DNA of 64,000 bases from Dokdonella sp. (GTDB taxonomy: Bacteria > Pseudomonadota > Gammaproteobacteria > Xanthomonadales > Rhodanobacteraceae): NCBI GenBank assembly GCA_023228465.1, contig JALOBC010000002.1, positions 62,001 to 126,000 on the forward strand. The letters are read 5' to 3'. The notes below the pieces were generated by a model, which saw nothing but the letters and a program-made list of their open reading frames with translations, was not told the origin of the DNA and searched no databases. Of the stretch, positions 1-9,810 are shown piece by piece (position 1 is the stretch's first letter; each line of letters opens with the position of its first letter). Both the position numbers and the translations under genes were made by a program.

Positions 1-744
1 CGTGTCCAGGCCGGCATGCCGCTGCTGACGATCACCGGCCTGGACAGCGTCTGGCTGGAGGCGGCAATCCCGCAGGCACAGGCCGAGGGAATCGGGCCGG
101 GCACGCCGGCGAAGGTCAGCGTCAGCGCGCTTCCCGGCGAGACATTCGAAGGCCATGTCGAAGCGCTGTTGCCGGACATCGATGCCGCGACGCGCACCCA
201 GCGGGCGCGCGTGGTGCTCGACAATCCGGCGCACCGCCTGGCGCCGGGCATGTATGCGGAGGTGACGTTTTCCGGAGCCGCCGGCCCGGCACATCCGCTG
301 CTGCCGGACGAAGCGCTGATCACCACCGGCGCCGACGCGCGCGTGATCGTCGCCGAAGGCGAGGGGCGGTTCCGGCCGGTGCGCGTGACGACCGGCCGCT
401 CCGCGGGCGGCAGGACGGAAATCCTGCACGGCCTGCACGGCGGCGAACGCGTGGTCGTCTCGGGCCAGTTCATGATCGATTCGGAGGCAAGCCTCAGCGG
501 CGCGCTGGAGCGCCTGTCGCCGCCCACCGATGCGGCGCATGCGGAGTCCCACGATCAGCACATGCACATGCCTGCCGATACGCCGGCCGAGGGCAAGGGC
601 CACTCGAACGCGGATGCCCCGGCCACGCACGCCGATCACGTCCACGAGCCGGCGCCGCCGGCGCACGACGGTGCCCATCCCCCACCGGCGCATGCTCCCG
701 AGGAGACGTCCGGCCACGATCATCCGCAGGGATCCGGGCCATGA
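1..744 (+). CDS. cusB: Copper/silver RND efflux periplasmic adaptor, C-terminal part (CusB-like)
   Basis: The reading frame is open from base 1, so the start lies upstream of the window and 247 residues are visible. It covers the end of the beta-barrel and the membrane-proximal domain of a membrane fusion protein, which links the inner-membrane pump to the outer-membrane channel. Visible landmarks are the region [20 protein letters not shown] and the segment [19 protein letters not shown], both typical of CusB/CzcB adaptors. The last ~75 residues form a Pro/Ala/His-rich tail with 13 histidines, probably a flexible metal-binding extension. The stop codon overlaps the start of the pump gene (ATGA), so the two are translationally coupled. 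Copper/silver rather than cobalt/zinc is inferred from the pump next door. Confidence 0.9.
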   Translation, partial: RVQAGMPLLTITGLDSVWLEAAIPQAQAEGIGPGTPAKVSVSALPGETFEGHVEALLPDIDAATRTQRARVVLDNPAHRLAPGMYAEVTFSGAAGPAHPLLPDEALITTGADARVIVAEGEGRFRPVRVTTGRSAGGRTEILHGLHGGERVVVSGQFMIDSEASLSGALERLSPPTDAAHAESHDQHMHMPADTPAEGKGHSNADAPATHADHVHEPAPPAHDGAHPPPAHAPEETSGHDHPQGSGP

Positions 745-3700
745 TCGCGCGCCTCATCCACTGGTCGATCGGCAACCGCTTCCTGGTCCTGCTCGGCGCC
801 GTGCTGCTGGCGATCGGCGGCGTCCTCTCGCTGGCACGCACGCCGCTGGATGCCTTGCCGGATCTGTCCGACACCCAGGTGATCCTGCGCACCAGCTGGC
901 CGGGGCAGTCGCCGCAGATCGTCGAGGACCAGGTCACCTATCCGCTGGCGACCACGATGATGTCGGTGCCCGGCGCGACCACGGTGCGCGCCTTCTCGTT
1001 CTTCGGCGATTCGTTCGTGTACGTGCTGTTCGAGGACGGCACCGATCCGTACTGGGCGCGCTCGCGGGTGCTCGAATATCTCAGCCAGGTGCGCGACAGG
1101 CTGCCCGAGGGGGTGAGTCCCGCGCTGGGTCCGGACGCCACCGGCGTCGGCTGGATCTACGAGTATGCGCTGGTCGACCGCAGCGGCCGTCACGACCTTG
1201 GCGAACTGCGTGCGCTGCAGGACTGGTTCCTGCGCTACCGGCTGAAGACCGTGCCCGATGTCGCCGAAGTCGCCAGTATCGGCGGCATGGTGCGCGCCTG
1301 GCAGGTGATCGTCGATCCGCAGGCGCTGGCCGCGCGCGGCCTGACCGTGCAGCAGGTGGAGGCCGCGATCCGCGATGCCAACGGTGCCAGCGGCGGCTCC
1401 GTCATCGAGCAGGGCGAGGCGGAACTGATGGTGCGCAGCGTCGGCTACCTCACCTCGCTGGAAGACTTCGAGTCGGTGCCGGTCAGGACTGGCGCCGATG
1501 GCGTGCCGGTCCTGCTGCGCGACGTGGCCGAGATCCGACGCGGCCCGACGCTGCGGCGCGGCATCGCCGAACTCGATGGCGAGGGCGAGGTGGCCGGCGG
1601 CGTGATCGTCCTGCGCTCGGGCAAGAATGCGCTGACCGCGATCGATGCGGTCAAGGCGCGCCTTGCCGAGCTGGAAAAAAGCCTGCCCGAAGGGGTGGAG
1701 ATCGTTTCCACCTACGACCGCTCGCAACTGATCAGGGCGGCGGTCAGCAACCTGTCGTACAAGTTGCTGGAGGAGTTCCTGGTCGTCGCGCTGGTGTGCC
1801 TGCTGTTCCTGTGGCACCTGCGCTCCTCGCTGGTTGCCGTGATCACCTTGCCGCTGGGCGTGCTGGCTGCCTTCATCGTCATGCACTGGCAAGGCGTCAG
1901 CGCCAACCTGATGTCGCTGGGCGGCATCGCGATTGCCATCGGCGCGATGGTCGACGCGTCGATCGTCATGATCGAGAACACCCACAAGCACATCGAAGCC
2001 TGGCACCTGGCGCGGCGCGAGCGCGGCGAGCCCGAGATCGGCGAGCCCGATGCCAATGAACGCTGGCGCCTGGTTGCCGAGTCCGTGGTCGAAGTCGGCC
2101 CGGCCTTGTTCGTCGCGCTGCTGGTCATCACGCTCTCGTTCCTTCCGGTGTTTGCGCTGGGCGCGCAGGAAGGCCGCCTGTTCAAGCCGCTGGCATTCAC
2201 CAAGACCTATGCGATGGCCGCCGCGGCCGGCCTGTCGGTCACCCTCGTGCCGGTACTGATGGGCTATCTGGTGCGCGGGCGCATCCGGCCCGAACACGCC
2301 AATCCGCTCAATCGCGCCCTCACCGCCGCCTACCGGCCGCTGATCGACTGGGTGCTGCGCGCGCCGCTGACGGTGCTGGTGATTGCCGGGCTGGTACTGG
2401 CCTCGGCATGGTTGCCGTGGAGCCGGCTCGGCAGCGAGTTCATGCCGCCGCTCGACGAGGGCACGCTGCTGTACATGCCCACCGCCCTGCCGGGCCTGTC
2501 CGCCGGCAAGGCCGCGCAACTGCTGCAGCAGACCGACCGCATGCTGAAGACCGTGCCCGAGGTCGAGCACGTGTTCGGCAAGGCCGGGCGCGCCGACTCG
2601 GCCACCGATCCCGCGCCGCTGACCATGTTCGAAACCACCATCACCTTCAAGCCGAAAAAGGACTGGCGAGCGGGCATGACGATGGCGGGCATCCAGCGCG
2701 AGCTCGACGCCGCGGTCAAGGTGCCCGGGCTTACCAACCTGTTCGTGTATCCGATCCGCAACCGCATCGACATGCTGGCCACCGGCATCAAGAGCCCGAT
2801 CGGCATCAAGGTGCTGGGGCCGGACACGCGCGAGCTGGAACGCCTGGCAGCAAGGATCGAGGCGGTGGCGAAGGAAGTGCCGGGGGTGACCTCGGTGATT
2901 TCCGATCGCGCCGCCGGGGGCCGCTACGTGGACATCCGCATCCGGCGCGCGGAGGCGGCGCGTTACGGCCTGAGCCAGGCGATGCTGCAAGGGATGATCG
3001 CGACGGTGGTCGGTGGCGCGCCGATCGGGCAGACCGTCGAAGGCCTGGAGCGTTACCCGATCGTGCTGCGCTATCCGCGCGCGCAGCGCGATTCACTGGC
3101 CGCACTGCGCGCGATGTCCGTCGTCGCCGCCGATGGCAGCCAGGTGACCCTCGGGCAGGTTGCCGAGATCGGCACCAGCGCTGGCCCGCCGATGCTGAAG
3201 AGCGAGAACGGCCAGCTCGCCACCTATGTGTATGTCGATACATCGAGCTCGGATCTTGGCGCGCAGGTTGCCGCGCTCCAGCAGGCGGTGGCCGCGCAGG
3301 TCGCATTGCCGGCCGGCTACACGCTCGCCTGGTCGGGGCAGTTCGAATACCTGCAACACGCGATGCAACGCTTGCGCCTCGTCGTTCCGGCCACGATCGG
3401 CATCGTGTTCGTGCTGATCTATCTCGTGTTTCGCCGCTTCGACGATGCCGCGATCATCATGCTCAGCCTGCCGCTGGCGCTGGTCGGCGGCCTGTGGCTG
3501 ATCTGGCTGCTGGGCCACGCGGTTTCGGTGGCGACCCTGATCGGGTTCATCGCACTTGCCGGCGTCGCCGCCGAGTTCGGCGTGATCATGCTGCTGTACC
3601 TGCACCAGGCGTGGGACCGCCAGCTTGCGCTGAATCCGCAGGCCAGCGAAGCGGAACTCGACCTCGCGGTGCGCGAGGGATCGCTGCTGCGCGTGCGTCC

Positions 3701-3914
3701 CAAGGCAATGACCGTCGCGGTGATCATGGCCGGCCTGCTGCCGATCATGCTCGGCGGTGGCGCCGGCTCGGAAGTGATGCAGCGCATCGCCGCACCCATG
3801 GTCGGCGGCATGCTGACCGCCCCGCTGCTGTCGATGCTGGTGCTGCCTGCGGCATTCCGCCTGTTGCGCCAACGCGACCTGAGGCGCGCCCGCCGGCAGG
3901 GGGCTCGAATGTGA
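741..3914 (+). CDS. cusA: Copper/silver efflux RND transporter permease CusA
   Basis: This 1057-residue inner-membrane pump of the heavy-metal RND family exports Cu(I)/Ag(I) by proton antiport. The three-methionine metal site of CusA is conserved: Met579 (in LLYMP), Met629 (in LTMFETT) and Met678 (in NRIDMLATG). Their spacing of 50 and 49 residues is the same as M573/M623/M672 of the E. coli protein. Asp405 in the TM4 motif [15 protein letters not shown] is the proton-relay aspartate. Two large periplasmic loops and about 12 membrane segments are present. The start ATG overlaps the adaptor stop, and a hairpin follows the stop. No cusC channel gene is visible; it is presumably upstream of the window. 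Confidence 0.97.
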   Translation: MIARLIHWSIGNRFLVLLGAVLLAIGGVLSLARTPLDALPDLSDTQVILRTSWPGQSPQIVEDQVTYPLATTMMSVPGATTVRAFSFFGDSFVYVLFEDGTDPYWARSRVLEYLSQVRDRLPEGVSPALGPDATGVGWIYEYALVDRSGRHDLGELRALQDWFLRYRLKTVPDVAEVASIGGMVRAWQVIVDPQALAARGLTVQQVEAAIRDANGASGGSVIEQGEAELMVRSVGYLTSLEDFESVPVRTGADGVPVLLRDVAEIRRGPTLRRGIAELDGEGEVAGGVIVLRSGKNALTAIDAVKARLAELEKSLPEGVEIVSTYDRSQLIRAAVSNLSYKLLEEFLVVALVCLLFLWHLRSSLVAVITLPLGVLAAFIVMHWQGVSANLMSLGGIAIAIGAMVDASIVMIENTHKHIEAWHLARRERGEPEIGEPDANERWRLVAESVVEVGPALFVALLVITLSFLPVFALGAQEGRLFKPLAFTKTYAMAAAAGLSVTLVPVLMGYLVRGRIRPEHANPLNRALTAAYRPLIDWVLRAPLTVLVIAGLVLASAWLPWSRLGSEFMPPLDEGTLLYMPTALPGLSAGKAAQLLQQTDRMLKTVPEVEHVFGKAGRADSATDPAPLTMFETTITFKPKKDWRAGMTMAGIQRELDAAVKVPGLTNLFVYPIRNRIDMLATGIKSPIGIKVLGPDTRELERLAARIEAVAKEVPGVTSVISDRAAGGRYVDIRIRRAEAARYGLSQAMLQGMIATVVGGAPIGQTVEGLERYPIVLRYPRAQRDSLAALRAMSVVAADGSQVTLGQVAEIGTSAGPPMLKSENGQLATYVYVDTSSSDLGAQVAALQQAVAAQVALPAGYTLAWSGQFEYLQHAMQRLRLVVPATIGIVFVLIYLVFRRFDDAAIIMLSLPLALVGGLWLIWLLGHAVSVATLIGFIALAGVAAEFGVIMLLYLHQAWDRQLALNPQASEAELDLAVREGSLLRVRPKAMTVAVIMAGLLPIMLGGGAGSEVMQRIAAPMVGGMLTAPLLSMLVLPAAFRLLRQRDLRRARRQGARM

Positions 3915-3929
3915 AAATGGGCTGAAAGA

Positions 3930-3964
3930 CCGGCCGGCGGCGGAATCGGCTGCCGGCCGGATTT
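3930..3964 (+). terminator. Hairpin after cusA
   Basis: A 9-bp perfect stem (CCGGCCGGC at 3930-3938 with GCCGGCCGG at 3952-3960) has a 13-nt loop and is followed by ATTT. It lies 15 nt after the cusA stop and 71 nt before the next gene. The short T tract makes termination plausible but perhaps incomplete, so some read-through into the next copper gene could occur. Confidence 0.55.
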
Positions 3965-4035
3965 AGCCCTCGTACACCGCTTCGGGCACAGGCTATGCGC
4001 GTCGCGTCCGACAAGGCCACACCGGGAGTACATCC

Positions 4036-4374
4036 ATGCGCATTTCCCTCAAGTCACCGACCTCGATTCTTGCTTCCCTGGCGCTTGCGCTGGCCATCAG
4101 CGGCCTCGCCGTGGCCCAGGACAACCCGCCCCCGGATCGCATGGGGAAAATGGGCGCCATGCACTCGGACATGCAAGGCATGCAGGGCATGCGCGGCAAC
4201 GTGATGGGCATGCACAAGATGCCCGCGACCGTGACGTCGGCCGATGCCAAGACCGGCATCGTCCATGTGACCAGCGCAGGCATGGAATTGACGCTGCATT
4301 TCCCGCCACCGACCATGGCCGAACTCAAGGCCGGTGACAAGATCACGCTGCACCTGGGCTACACCAAACCGTAA
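4036..4374 (+). CDS. Met-rich periplasmic copper-binding protein (CusF-like fold)
   Basis: A 112-residue protein with a signal peptide (residues 1-27, ending GLAVAQ). It then has a Met-rich segment with nine methionines between residues 36 and 62 plus His43 and His60. The C-terminal ~50 residues (starting ATVTSADAKTGIVHV and containing LKAGDKITLHLGY) resemble the small OB fold of CusF-type copper chaperones. The CusF Trp and Met-x-Met ligands are not in their usual place, so binding probably relies on the Met/His-rich linker. The start is supported by GGGAG 8 nt upstream. It lies just behind cusA and probably delivers or buffers periplasmic copper for the pump. The family assignment is by fold-like sequence only. 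Confidence 0.8.
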   Translation: MRISLKSPTSILASLALALAISGLAVAQDNPPPDRMGKMGAMHSDMQGMQGMRGNVMGMHKMPATVTSADAKTGIVHVTSAGMELTLHFPPPTMAELKAGDKITLHLGYTKP

Positions 4375-4404
4375 GGCAGCGCCAGCGTGTCCTGTCGAGG
4401 ATGT

Positions 4405-4435
4405 CGGCCGCGCGATCCATTCGATCGCGCGGCCG
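4405..4435. terminator. 13-bp perfect hairpin between convergent genes
   Basis: A perfect inverted repeat has arms at 4405-4417 and 4423-4435 around a 5-nt CATTC loop. It sits 31 nt after the copper-protein stop and 60 nt from the end of the convergent gene at 4496. There is no long T run on either side. The stem is strong enough to serve as a bidirectional terminator or 3'-end stabiliser. Confidence 0.65.
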
Positions 4436-4495
4436 CCGGGATCGCGGACACGAGCCCCGGATCGAAGGTGTTTGCCACTGACTGCGGCTGTCGAC

Positions 4496-6007
4496 TCAAG
4501 CAGTCGGCGGCGGGCGATAGCCGATGTCCACGCGTGCCCGCTTCCAATCCTTCACTGCCCGCGGCGCGAAATGCAGGGTCTGCAGCACGGGATCCCAGTC
4601 GAATGGGCGTCCGCTGAGTGGATTGTGCAGTGGTTCGCCGAGCTTGCGGACAAAATCCGGCATGTCCTTGACGTCGATTCGGGCCAGTCGCGCCGCGTAC
4701 TTTATCCGCACCATACGCCGCAGCGCTTCCCGATCGTGCTCGCGTTCGCCCCAGTCGAATGCCGGCATGGCGACGGCCGCCAGCGTGCGGCCGGCGTAGT
4801 TGTAGGACAATTGCGACAGGACGATACCGACACCATCGAAGCGCGGCCAGGTAGCCTCGATGACCTTGCGCGCCGCGAGCTTTACGTTCTCCAGGTCCAG
4901 CGGCGGGGCTTCGAGAATACGCTGCATCTCCTTGTGCTGCACAGCGTAGATGTTGAGGGTGGCCTGACGTGCGAATGCAAGGTTGATGAGCAGCATCTTG
5001 ACACAGCCGCCTTCGACCGCACCGGAAATGCATCGGCCCAGAACATGTGCCGGACCTGGCAGCCCGAGCAGCAGCTTGCGGTCGAACTGCCGGTATTCCT
5101 CGGCCATCTCCAGGTTCCAGTCCACGGGTTTCGAGGGCGGTTGGAGGATGCGGTCGATGGTGTCCGCATGGGTCGAGATCTCTTCCACGCCAGCCCGGTC
5201 CAGCCACGCGGCAAGGATCCAGTAGGCATTCTCGATCATGCGTCCCGACCTGAGGATCGTCACCACATCCTGCGGTTCACTGCGCACCCGACGCCAGAAT
5301 GCGACGTGCTGCGCAAGGCGCTCAAGCTCGAATCCGTGATCCGCCTGTGCCGCGCCGGGAGTTGTGTTGGCAAGACCCAAGGCAACCAGGTTGACGTAAA
5401 GGACGCCGACAGATGTATCCACATACGGGACATCGGCATCCGGTGGATAGCGGACCTGCCAGCCGGGAAGGCTCAGCAGCTTCCCGTAGCGTTGCAGGCG
5501 CAGCGCGTTGGCATCGCGCAAACGGCGCAGCATCGCGCCATGCGTGCGGGCCCACGCGAGGCAATCAGGTTCGCGCGACGGACAGTAGTCATCGCTTCCG
5601 TCCCTTGACGCGTCGGGCCTGACCAGCGGGAGCCGATCTTCGAAAAGCGCCCGCTCGGCCTCGTCGGCGGCTGTCGCCGGGCGTTGGGCGATGCGCGCAT
5701 TCAGCGCGTCGACGCGACGTCTGGCGAGTGCCAGCGGTTCCTCGTCGGGTGCGGCCCCAAGACCGGCGAATGCCATCCACGCGTTGTCTGCATCGGCGAC
5801 CTGTGGTCTGGAATACGACGCGTAACTTTGCGCCAGTACGGTCGGCGCCCGGTCGATTCGATTCCAGAGCACCAGGACGATCACCGGCAGCGATACGATG
5901 CCAACGATCCACGCCAATGCGCGCATGAACCGCCGCCACCACGGGCGCGATTGGCGTCGAGGGCTGCCGTTGGCAGCACGGGTACGCGAGGCGGCCCGGG
6001 TGGTCAT
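4496..6007 (-). CDS. Hypothetical membrane-anchored protein, 503 aa
   Basis: No family is recognised. The N-terminus is basic and Arg/Ser-rich (residues 1-28), followed by one hydrophobic segment at about residues 30-50 (ALAWIVGIVSLPVIVLVLW). That pattern suggests an inner-membrane anchor with a ~450-residue periplasmic domain. The rest is helical in character and rich in Arg, Leu and Ala. It includes CPSREPDCLAWARTHG and a motif RPFDWDPVLQTLHFAPRAV near the C-terminus. Codon use matches the neighbours. It ends convergently with the copper gene, separated by a strong hairpin, so a shared role with copper resistance is not indicated. The start is the first ATG of the frame; a later start would remove the basic leader. 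Confidence 0.8.
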   Translation of the reverse strand: MTTRAASRTRAANGSPRRQSRPWWRRFMRALAWIVGIVSLPVIVLVLWNRIDRAPTVLAQSYASYSRPQVADADNAWMAFAGLGAAPDEEPLALARRRVDALNARIAQRPATAADEAERALFEDRLPLVRPDASRDGSDDYCPSREPDCLAWARTHGAMLRRLRDANALRLQRYGKLLSLPGWQVRYPPDADVPYVDTSVGVLYVNLVALGLANTTPGAAQADHGFELERLAQHVAFWRRVRSEPQDVVTILRSGRMIENAYWILAAWLDRAGVEEISTHADTIDRILQPPSKPVDWNLEMAEEYRQFDRKLLLGLPGPAHVLGRCISGAVEGGCVKMLLINLAFARQATLNIYAVQHKEMQRILEAPPLDLENVKLAARKVIEATWPRFDGVGIVLSQLSYNYAGRTLAAVAMPAFDWGEREHDREALRRMVRIKYAARLARIDVKDMPDFVRKLGEPLHNPLSGRPFDWDPVLQTLHFAPRAVKDWKRARVDIGYRPPPTA

Positions 6008-6188
6008 CGGGGGAGGGTGAAGCGGAACGCAGAGATCTGCGGCACGATCGATTCCACCAAGGCGTTTCCCCTATCTCGCGCCGCCACCGCGACCTGTCGG
6101 TCCATCAATGCCGATTGGCGACGAGACTGACCGGCGCCAGCGTTGCCGACGCCAGCGCACTCCTGCGGATGCCATATCCGAACCAGCG

Positions 6189-6575
6189 TCAGCCTTGCAC
6201 CTTCCGGATCATGTGATTGATGACATGGGTGTGCTCGCGTTGTGGACTGAACATGATGATCTCCGCGTCTTCATCGACCTTCACGTTGTGCCCTGGCGGC
6301 CAGTAGAATAGATCGTTCGCCTTGACGGTCTCGTGAACGCCGTCGGCGTCGGTGGTGGTCAGTTGGCCGCGCAAGATGAAGCCCCAGTGGGGGCACTGAC
6401 AAAGATCGCCTTCCAGCCCCTCGAACAGCGGTGTGGTATCGACACCTGCCGACAAGCTGAAGTATTCGCCGCTCATCTTGCCCAATCCCGTGGCGTCGCC
6501 GAAATCCGTTCGCTGCCGGATCACCGCTCCCGGAAGCTCCATCTTGATGTCCACGTTGTCCTTGGCAATTCGCAT
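6189..6575 (-). CDS. Cupin-domain protein
   Basis: A 128-residue single-domain protein with the beta-strand pattern of a small cupin: CPHWGFILRGQLTTTDADG, then ANDLFYWPPGHNVKVDEDAE. The usual cupin metal site is incomplete. Only His in CPHWG and His in PPGH are obvious, so metal binding is uncertain. The frame is open further upstream, but the start is set here because GGAGG lies 7 nt before this ATG; the two ATG codons just upstream overlap or abut that Shine-Dalgarno sequence. It is probably a small ligand-binding or stress-response protein. The neighbours do not reveal the substrate. Confidence 0.8.
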   Translation of the reverse strand: MRIAKDNVDIKMELPGAVIRQRTDFGDATGLGKMSGEYFSLSAGVDTTPLFEGLEGDLCQCPHWGFILRGQLTTTDADGVHETVKANDLFYWPPGHNVKVDEDAEIIMFSPQREHTHVINHMIRKVQG

Positions 6576-7189
6576 CGTCATTCCTCCCATGTGTCGATGG
6601 ATGCATCGCGGATTGGTGGCATGTCCATCGCTGCATCCATACGACAGACGCCACGCGACATCAAGGGCCCGGTTTGGGGTATCAGGCGCCGAATCTTGAA
6701 CCGCCCCGGGTGAGCGGTCAAACGCGGGCAAACCGTGCCATCCGGCCGGACTCCGGCAGAATGCAGCCGGCGAAGCCTCACGACTGAGCCCGCGCGGCGT
6801 TGCCGTGAGGCTCCCGGTCGGCTGTCAACCTGGGACGAGGTTGTGCAGTCCTTCGCCACGCGACTGCCAACCCCTCCCGAGCGCGACATCGATACCCTGT
6901 TGCCCATCGGATGATCCGCCAAGCGCGCTTGGCAGGGTGCGGTGGGTGGTCGCTTACAGTTCAACCACCATCGCCCGATCCTGCGCCACCACCACTGGCA
7001 CTCTCGCCAGACCGCCCGAATTGCCAGTCAGCCGCCGCCGCGATTGCACCAGCTGCCAGTAGGTCAGAAGGCGCACGGATATCCCCGGCGGGCGGGCTGG
7101 GCATGTGCTTCCAGCAACGCTCGCCGCAGGGCGCAGTCCGGGTGCACGCCACCCTTGCCAAACGCGCCTGCGCCCCGACCTTGGGAACC
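6576..7189. other. Intergenic region, 614 nt, nothing recognised
   Basis: This stretch lies between the divergent cupin and monooxygenase genes. Several short frames are open, but none has a ribosome site, a recognisable protein or consistent codon positions. No clear hairpin or repeat was found. It presumably holds the two divergent promoters. Confidence 0.5.
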
Positions 7190-8170
7190 ATGATTCCCCT
7201 CTCCATCCTCGACCTCGCGCCCATCACCGAAGGCGGCTCGGTCGCCGAGTCCTTTGCCAACATGGTGGACCTTGCCCGCCATGCGGACGGCTGGGGGTTC
7301 AAGCGCTTCTGGATGGCCGAGCACCACGGCATGCCGGGGATCGCGAGCGCGGCGACGGCGGTGCTGATCGGGCATGTGGCGGGGAAGACCACACGCATCC
7401 GCGTCGGCGCTGGCGGCATCATGCTGCCCAATCATTCGCCGCTGGTGATCGCCGAGCAGTTCGGCACGCTTGAGGCGCTTTATCCGGGTCGCATCGATCT
7501 GGGCCTGGGGCGGGCGCCCGGATCGGACCATGCGACGGCGCGCGCGCTGCGGCGCAACCTGGCCAGTGATGCCAACGAGTTTCCGCAGGACGTGATGGAA
7601 CTCATCGCCTACTTCGATGGCGACGGTCCGGTGCCGGCGGTGCCGGGCGGCGGGCAACAGGTGCCGGTCTGGATCCTCGGCTCCAGCCTGTTCGGGGCGC
7701 AGCTCGCGGCCATGTTGGGGCTGCCCTATGCCTTCGCCTCGCATTTCGCGCCGGCGCAGATGCTGGACGCGATCGCCGTGTACCGGCGCAGCTTCCGCGC
7801 GTCGCGCTTCCTCGATGCACCCTACCTGATGCTGGGCTACAACGTGTTCGCCGCCGATTCGGAGGCCGAGGCGCGCTTCCTGGCCACCTCCTGGCAGCAG
7901 GCTTTCGTCAGGCTTCGCACCGGCCATCCCGGCCAGCTGCCGCCTCCGGTCGAGGGCTATGCGGAAGCGCTGCCGGCAGCCGCGCAGGCGATGCTTGAAC
8001 AGGTGCTCTCCTGCACCGCGATCGGCGATGCCGGGCAGGTGGCCGGCCAGATCCATGCCTTCATCGGGCAGACGGGGGCCGATGAGCTCATCATCACCAG
8101 CAACATGTTCGACCACGGAGCGCGGCTGCGCTCGCACGGGATCGTGGCGGGGCTGATCGACGCCGCGTGA
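7190..8170 (+). CDS. LLM-class flavin-dependent oxidoreductase (luciferase-like)
   Basis: A 326-residue protein of the bacterial-luciferase-like TIM-barrel family. These are usually FMNH2-dependent monooxygenases fed by a separate flavin reductase. The start ATG begins [12 protein letters not shown], the standard N-terminus of the subgroup that also includes E. coli YhbW. The in-frame 93 residues upstream have no homology character. Family hallmarks are [12 protein letters not shown] (about residue 40), [16 protein letters not shown] and [15 protein letters not shown]. The substrate cannot be predicted. It is monocistronic and convergent with the carbonic anhydrase gene, leaving a 41-nt gap. 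Confidence 0.93.
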   Translation: MIPLSILDLAPITEGGSVAESFANMVDLARHADGWGFKRFWMAEHHGMPGIASAATAVLIGHVAGKTTRIRVGAGGIMLPNHSPLVIAEQFGTLEALYPGRIDLGLGRAPGSDHATARALRRNLASDANEFPQDVMELIAYFDGDGPVPAVPGGGQQVPVWILGSSLFGAQLAAMLGLPYAFASHFAPAQMLDAIAVYRRSFRASRFLDAPYLMLGYNVFAADSEAEARFLATSWQQAFVRLRTGHPGQLPPPVEGYAEALPAAAQAMLEQVLSCTAIGDAGQVAGQIHAFIGQTGADELIITSNMFDHGARLRSHGIVAGLIDAA

Positions 8171-8211
8171 CGGGGGCGGTTTGGTGGCCGCCTGCCGCGC
8201 TTGGACTTGCG

Positions 8212-8928
8212 TCAGGTTGCGCCGAGCAGGCGCACCTTGCCCGAGGCAAGGTCGTACTCGGCGCCGACCACGCGCGTGCGTCCGGCTTCGACGGCCGCCC
8301 CGATCAGCGGCTGGGCCGCGGCGACGCGCGCCACGTTGTGTTCCACGTTGGCGCTGATGGCGCGTTCAAGCAGGTGATCCCCGCCTGCCTTGACCACCGG
8401 CTCGATGCCGCGCCGCAGCGCATCGGTGATGTCCCAGATGTGACCGGGCAGGGGCGCCGGCTTCTGGATTTCCTGGATGGTGGCCCTGACCGCGCCGCAG
8501 CTGGAATGGCCGAGCACCATGACCAGCGGCGTGCCAAGCACGGCCACGCCGTACTCGAGGCTGGCCAGCACGTCCTGGTTGAGATAGTTGCCCGCCACGC
8601 GCACCACGAAGAGGTCACCCGGCGCCTGGTCGAACAGCAGCTCGGGTGCGACGCGCGAATCGGCGCAGCTGAGGATGGAGGCAATCGGGAACTGGGCGAG
8701 GGCAAGTGCGGCGCGCCGGGCGGAAAAGTCCTTCTGCACCGGCTTGCCGCCCGCGTAGCGGGCATTGCCGGCGAGCAGCCGGTCGAGCGCCGCCTGCGGC
8801 GTGATGGCATTCTGCGGGCCGGCGTCGGCCAGCGCCCGGACGGCCGGGGCAAGCAGGGACAGGGCGAGCAGGCCGCTACCGGTGCGGGTCAGGAAACGGC
8901 GACGCGAAAGCGTAGGGCTGGTTTGCAC
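8212..8928 (-). CDS. Beta-class carbonic anhydrase with Tat signal
   Basis: A 238-residue zinc enzyme for reversible CO2 hydration. The beta-class zinc ligands and active-site dyad are all present: Cys88-x-Asp90-x-Arg92 (CADSR), His141 and Cys144 (GHSSCGAV). The N-terminus carries a twin-arginine signal (SRRRFL at residues 8-13, then a hydrophobic stretch ending near ALADA), so the folded enzyme is predicted to act in the periplasm. A 165-nt gap separates it from pgl upstream, so it may or may not be cotranscribed with gnd-pgl. Exported beta enzymes occur in proteobacteria and may help bicarbonate supply or periplasmic pH control. Confidence 0.95.
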   Translation of the reverse strand: MQTSPTLSRRRFLTRTGSGLLALSLLAPAVRALADAGPQNAITPQAALDRLLAGNARYAGGKPVQKDFSARRAALALAQFPIASILSCADSRVAPELLFDQAPGDLFVVRVAGNYLNQDVLASLEYGVAVLGTPLVMVLGHSSCGAVRATIQEIQKPAPLPGHIWDITDALRRGIEPVVKAGGDHLLERAISANVEHNVARVAAAQPLIGAAVEAGRTRVVGAEYDLASGKVRLLGAT

Positions 8929-9093
8929 GGTGACTCCCTCCAGTACCGTGGGATGGAATGCGGGCGATGGATCGCCTGGATCCCCCTGCGTCTGCGCCCG
9001 ATGCTCCGACTGTTCGAGCCGCCGATCGCGCAGGCCGCCCAGCGTGACGGTAGCACGATCGGGCGACCCGTCGGCAACCGCCCCGGCGTGCCG

Positions 9094-9810
9094 CTACGAC
9101 GCGTCCAGCAGGCTCGCCTGCAGCAGCACGTCAACACCGCTCGGTGGGCGGATGGCGGCGGCCGGAATGCGCTCTCCCTGCCGCCATTGACGCACCGCTT
9201 GCCGTTTGGCGGTGCCTTCGACGAGGAACAGGACCTCGCGGGTGCGGGACAGCCGCCGTGCGCTGAGCGACACGCGTTGCGGCGGCGGCTTGGGCGCATC
9301 GAGCACGGCCAGCACGTCGGCGGCATCGTCCGTCGTGCCCCAGTCGTGGCCGGGGAACAGGCTGGCCGTATGGCCGTCCTCGCCCAGCCCGAGCAGGACG
9401 AGGTCGAAGCTGCCGACGCCGGCCAGTTGTTCGATGTAAAGGCCGGCCGCCCGTGTGGCGCCCAACTCGGCGGGGATCACGTGCACCTGTGGCGCCGGAA
9501 TCGGCACGTCGGCCAGCCAGGCATCCGCGGCCATGCGGCTGTTGCGGCCGGGGTCGTCGTGCGGCAGGCAGCGCTCGTCGCCGAACCAGACCTGCCAGCG
9601 CGACCAGTCCGCATCGGCGTCGCGCAGCGCGACATAGGTGTCGCGCGGCGTGCGACCACCGGACAGCACCAGGTGGAAATGACCGCGTGCGGCGATGGCA
9701 TCTTCCGCACTGGCGAGGATGTGGTGTACTGCAACGCGGGGCAGGCGTTCGGCATCGGCAAGCGGGTGCCAGCGCGTCGCTGGCGCAGCGGACTCGGCGG
9801 ACATGTTCAT
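9094..9810 (-). CDS. pgl: 6-phosphogluconolactonase
   Basis: A 238-residue enzyme of the DevB/SOL type that hydrolyses 6-phosphogluconolactone in the oxidative pentose phosphate pathway. Motifs visible are LVLSGGRTPRDTYVAL, VWFGDERCLPHDDPGRN and LGLGEDGHTASLFPG, all diagnostic. The ATG overlaps the gnd stop (ATGA), which couples it to gnd. A second ATG two codons later (base 9804) has better spacing from AGGAAGGA and is an equally likely start. The next step in the pathway is encoded immediately upstream by gnd; no zwf is present in the window. Confidence 0.96.
   Translation of the reverse strand: MNMSAESAAPATRWHPLADAERLPRVAVHHILASAEDAIAARGHFHLVLSGGRTPRDTYVALRDADADWSRWQVWFGDERCLPHDDPGRNSRMAADAWLADVPIPAPQVHVIPAELGATRAAGLYIEQLAGVGSFDLVLLGLGEDGHTASLFPGHDWGTTDDAADVLAVLDAPKPPPQRVSLSARRLSRTREVLFLVEGTAKRQAVRQWRQGERIPAAAIRPPSGVDVLLQASLLDAS

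Noticed and set aside
720..2990. Long open frame on the minus strand opposite cusA (756 codons)
   Set aside because: It is His/Arg/Gln-rich, has no family resemblance, and lies entirely opposite conserved CusA sequence; it is a by-product of GC-rich codons.
6576..7189. Several short frames between the cupin and monooxygenase genes
   Set aside because: They overlap one another on both strands, lack ribosome sites and show no recognisable product.
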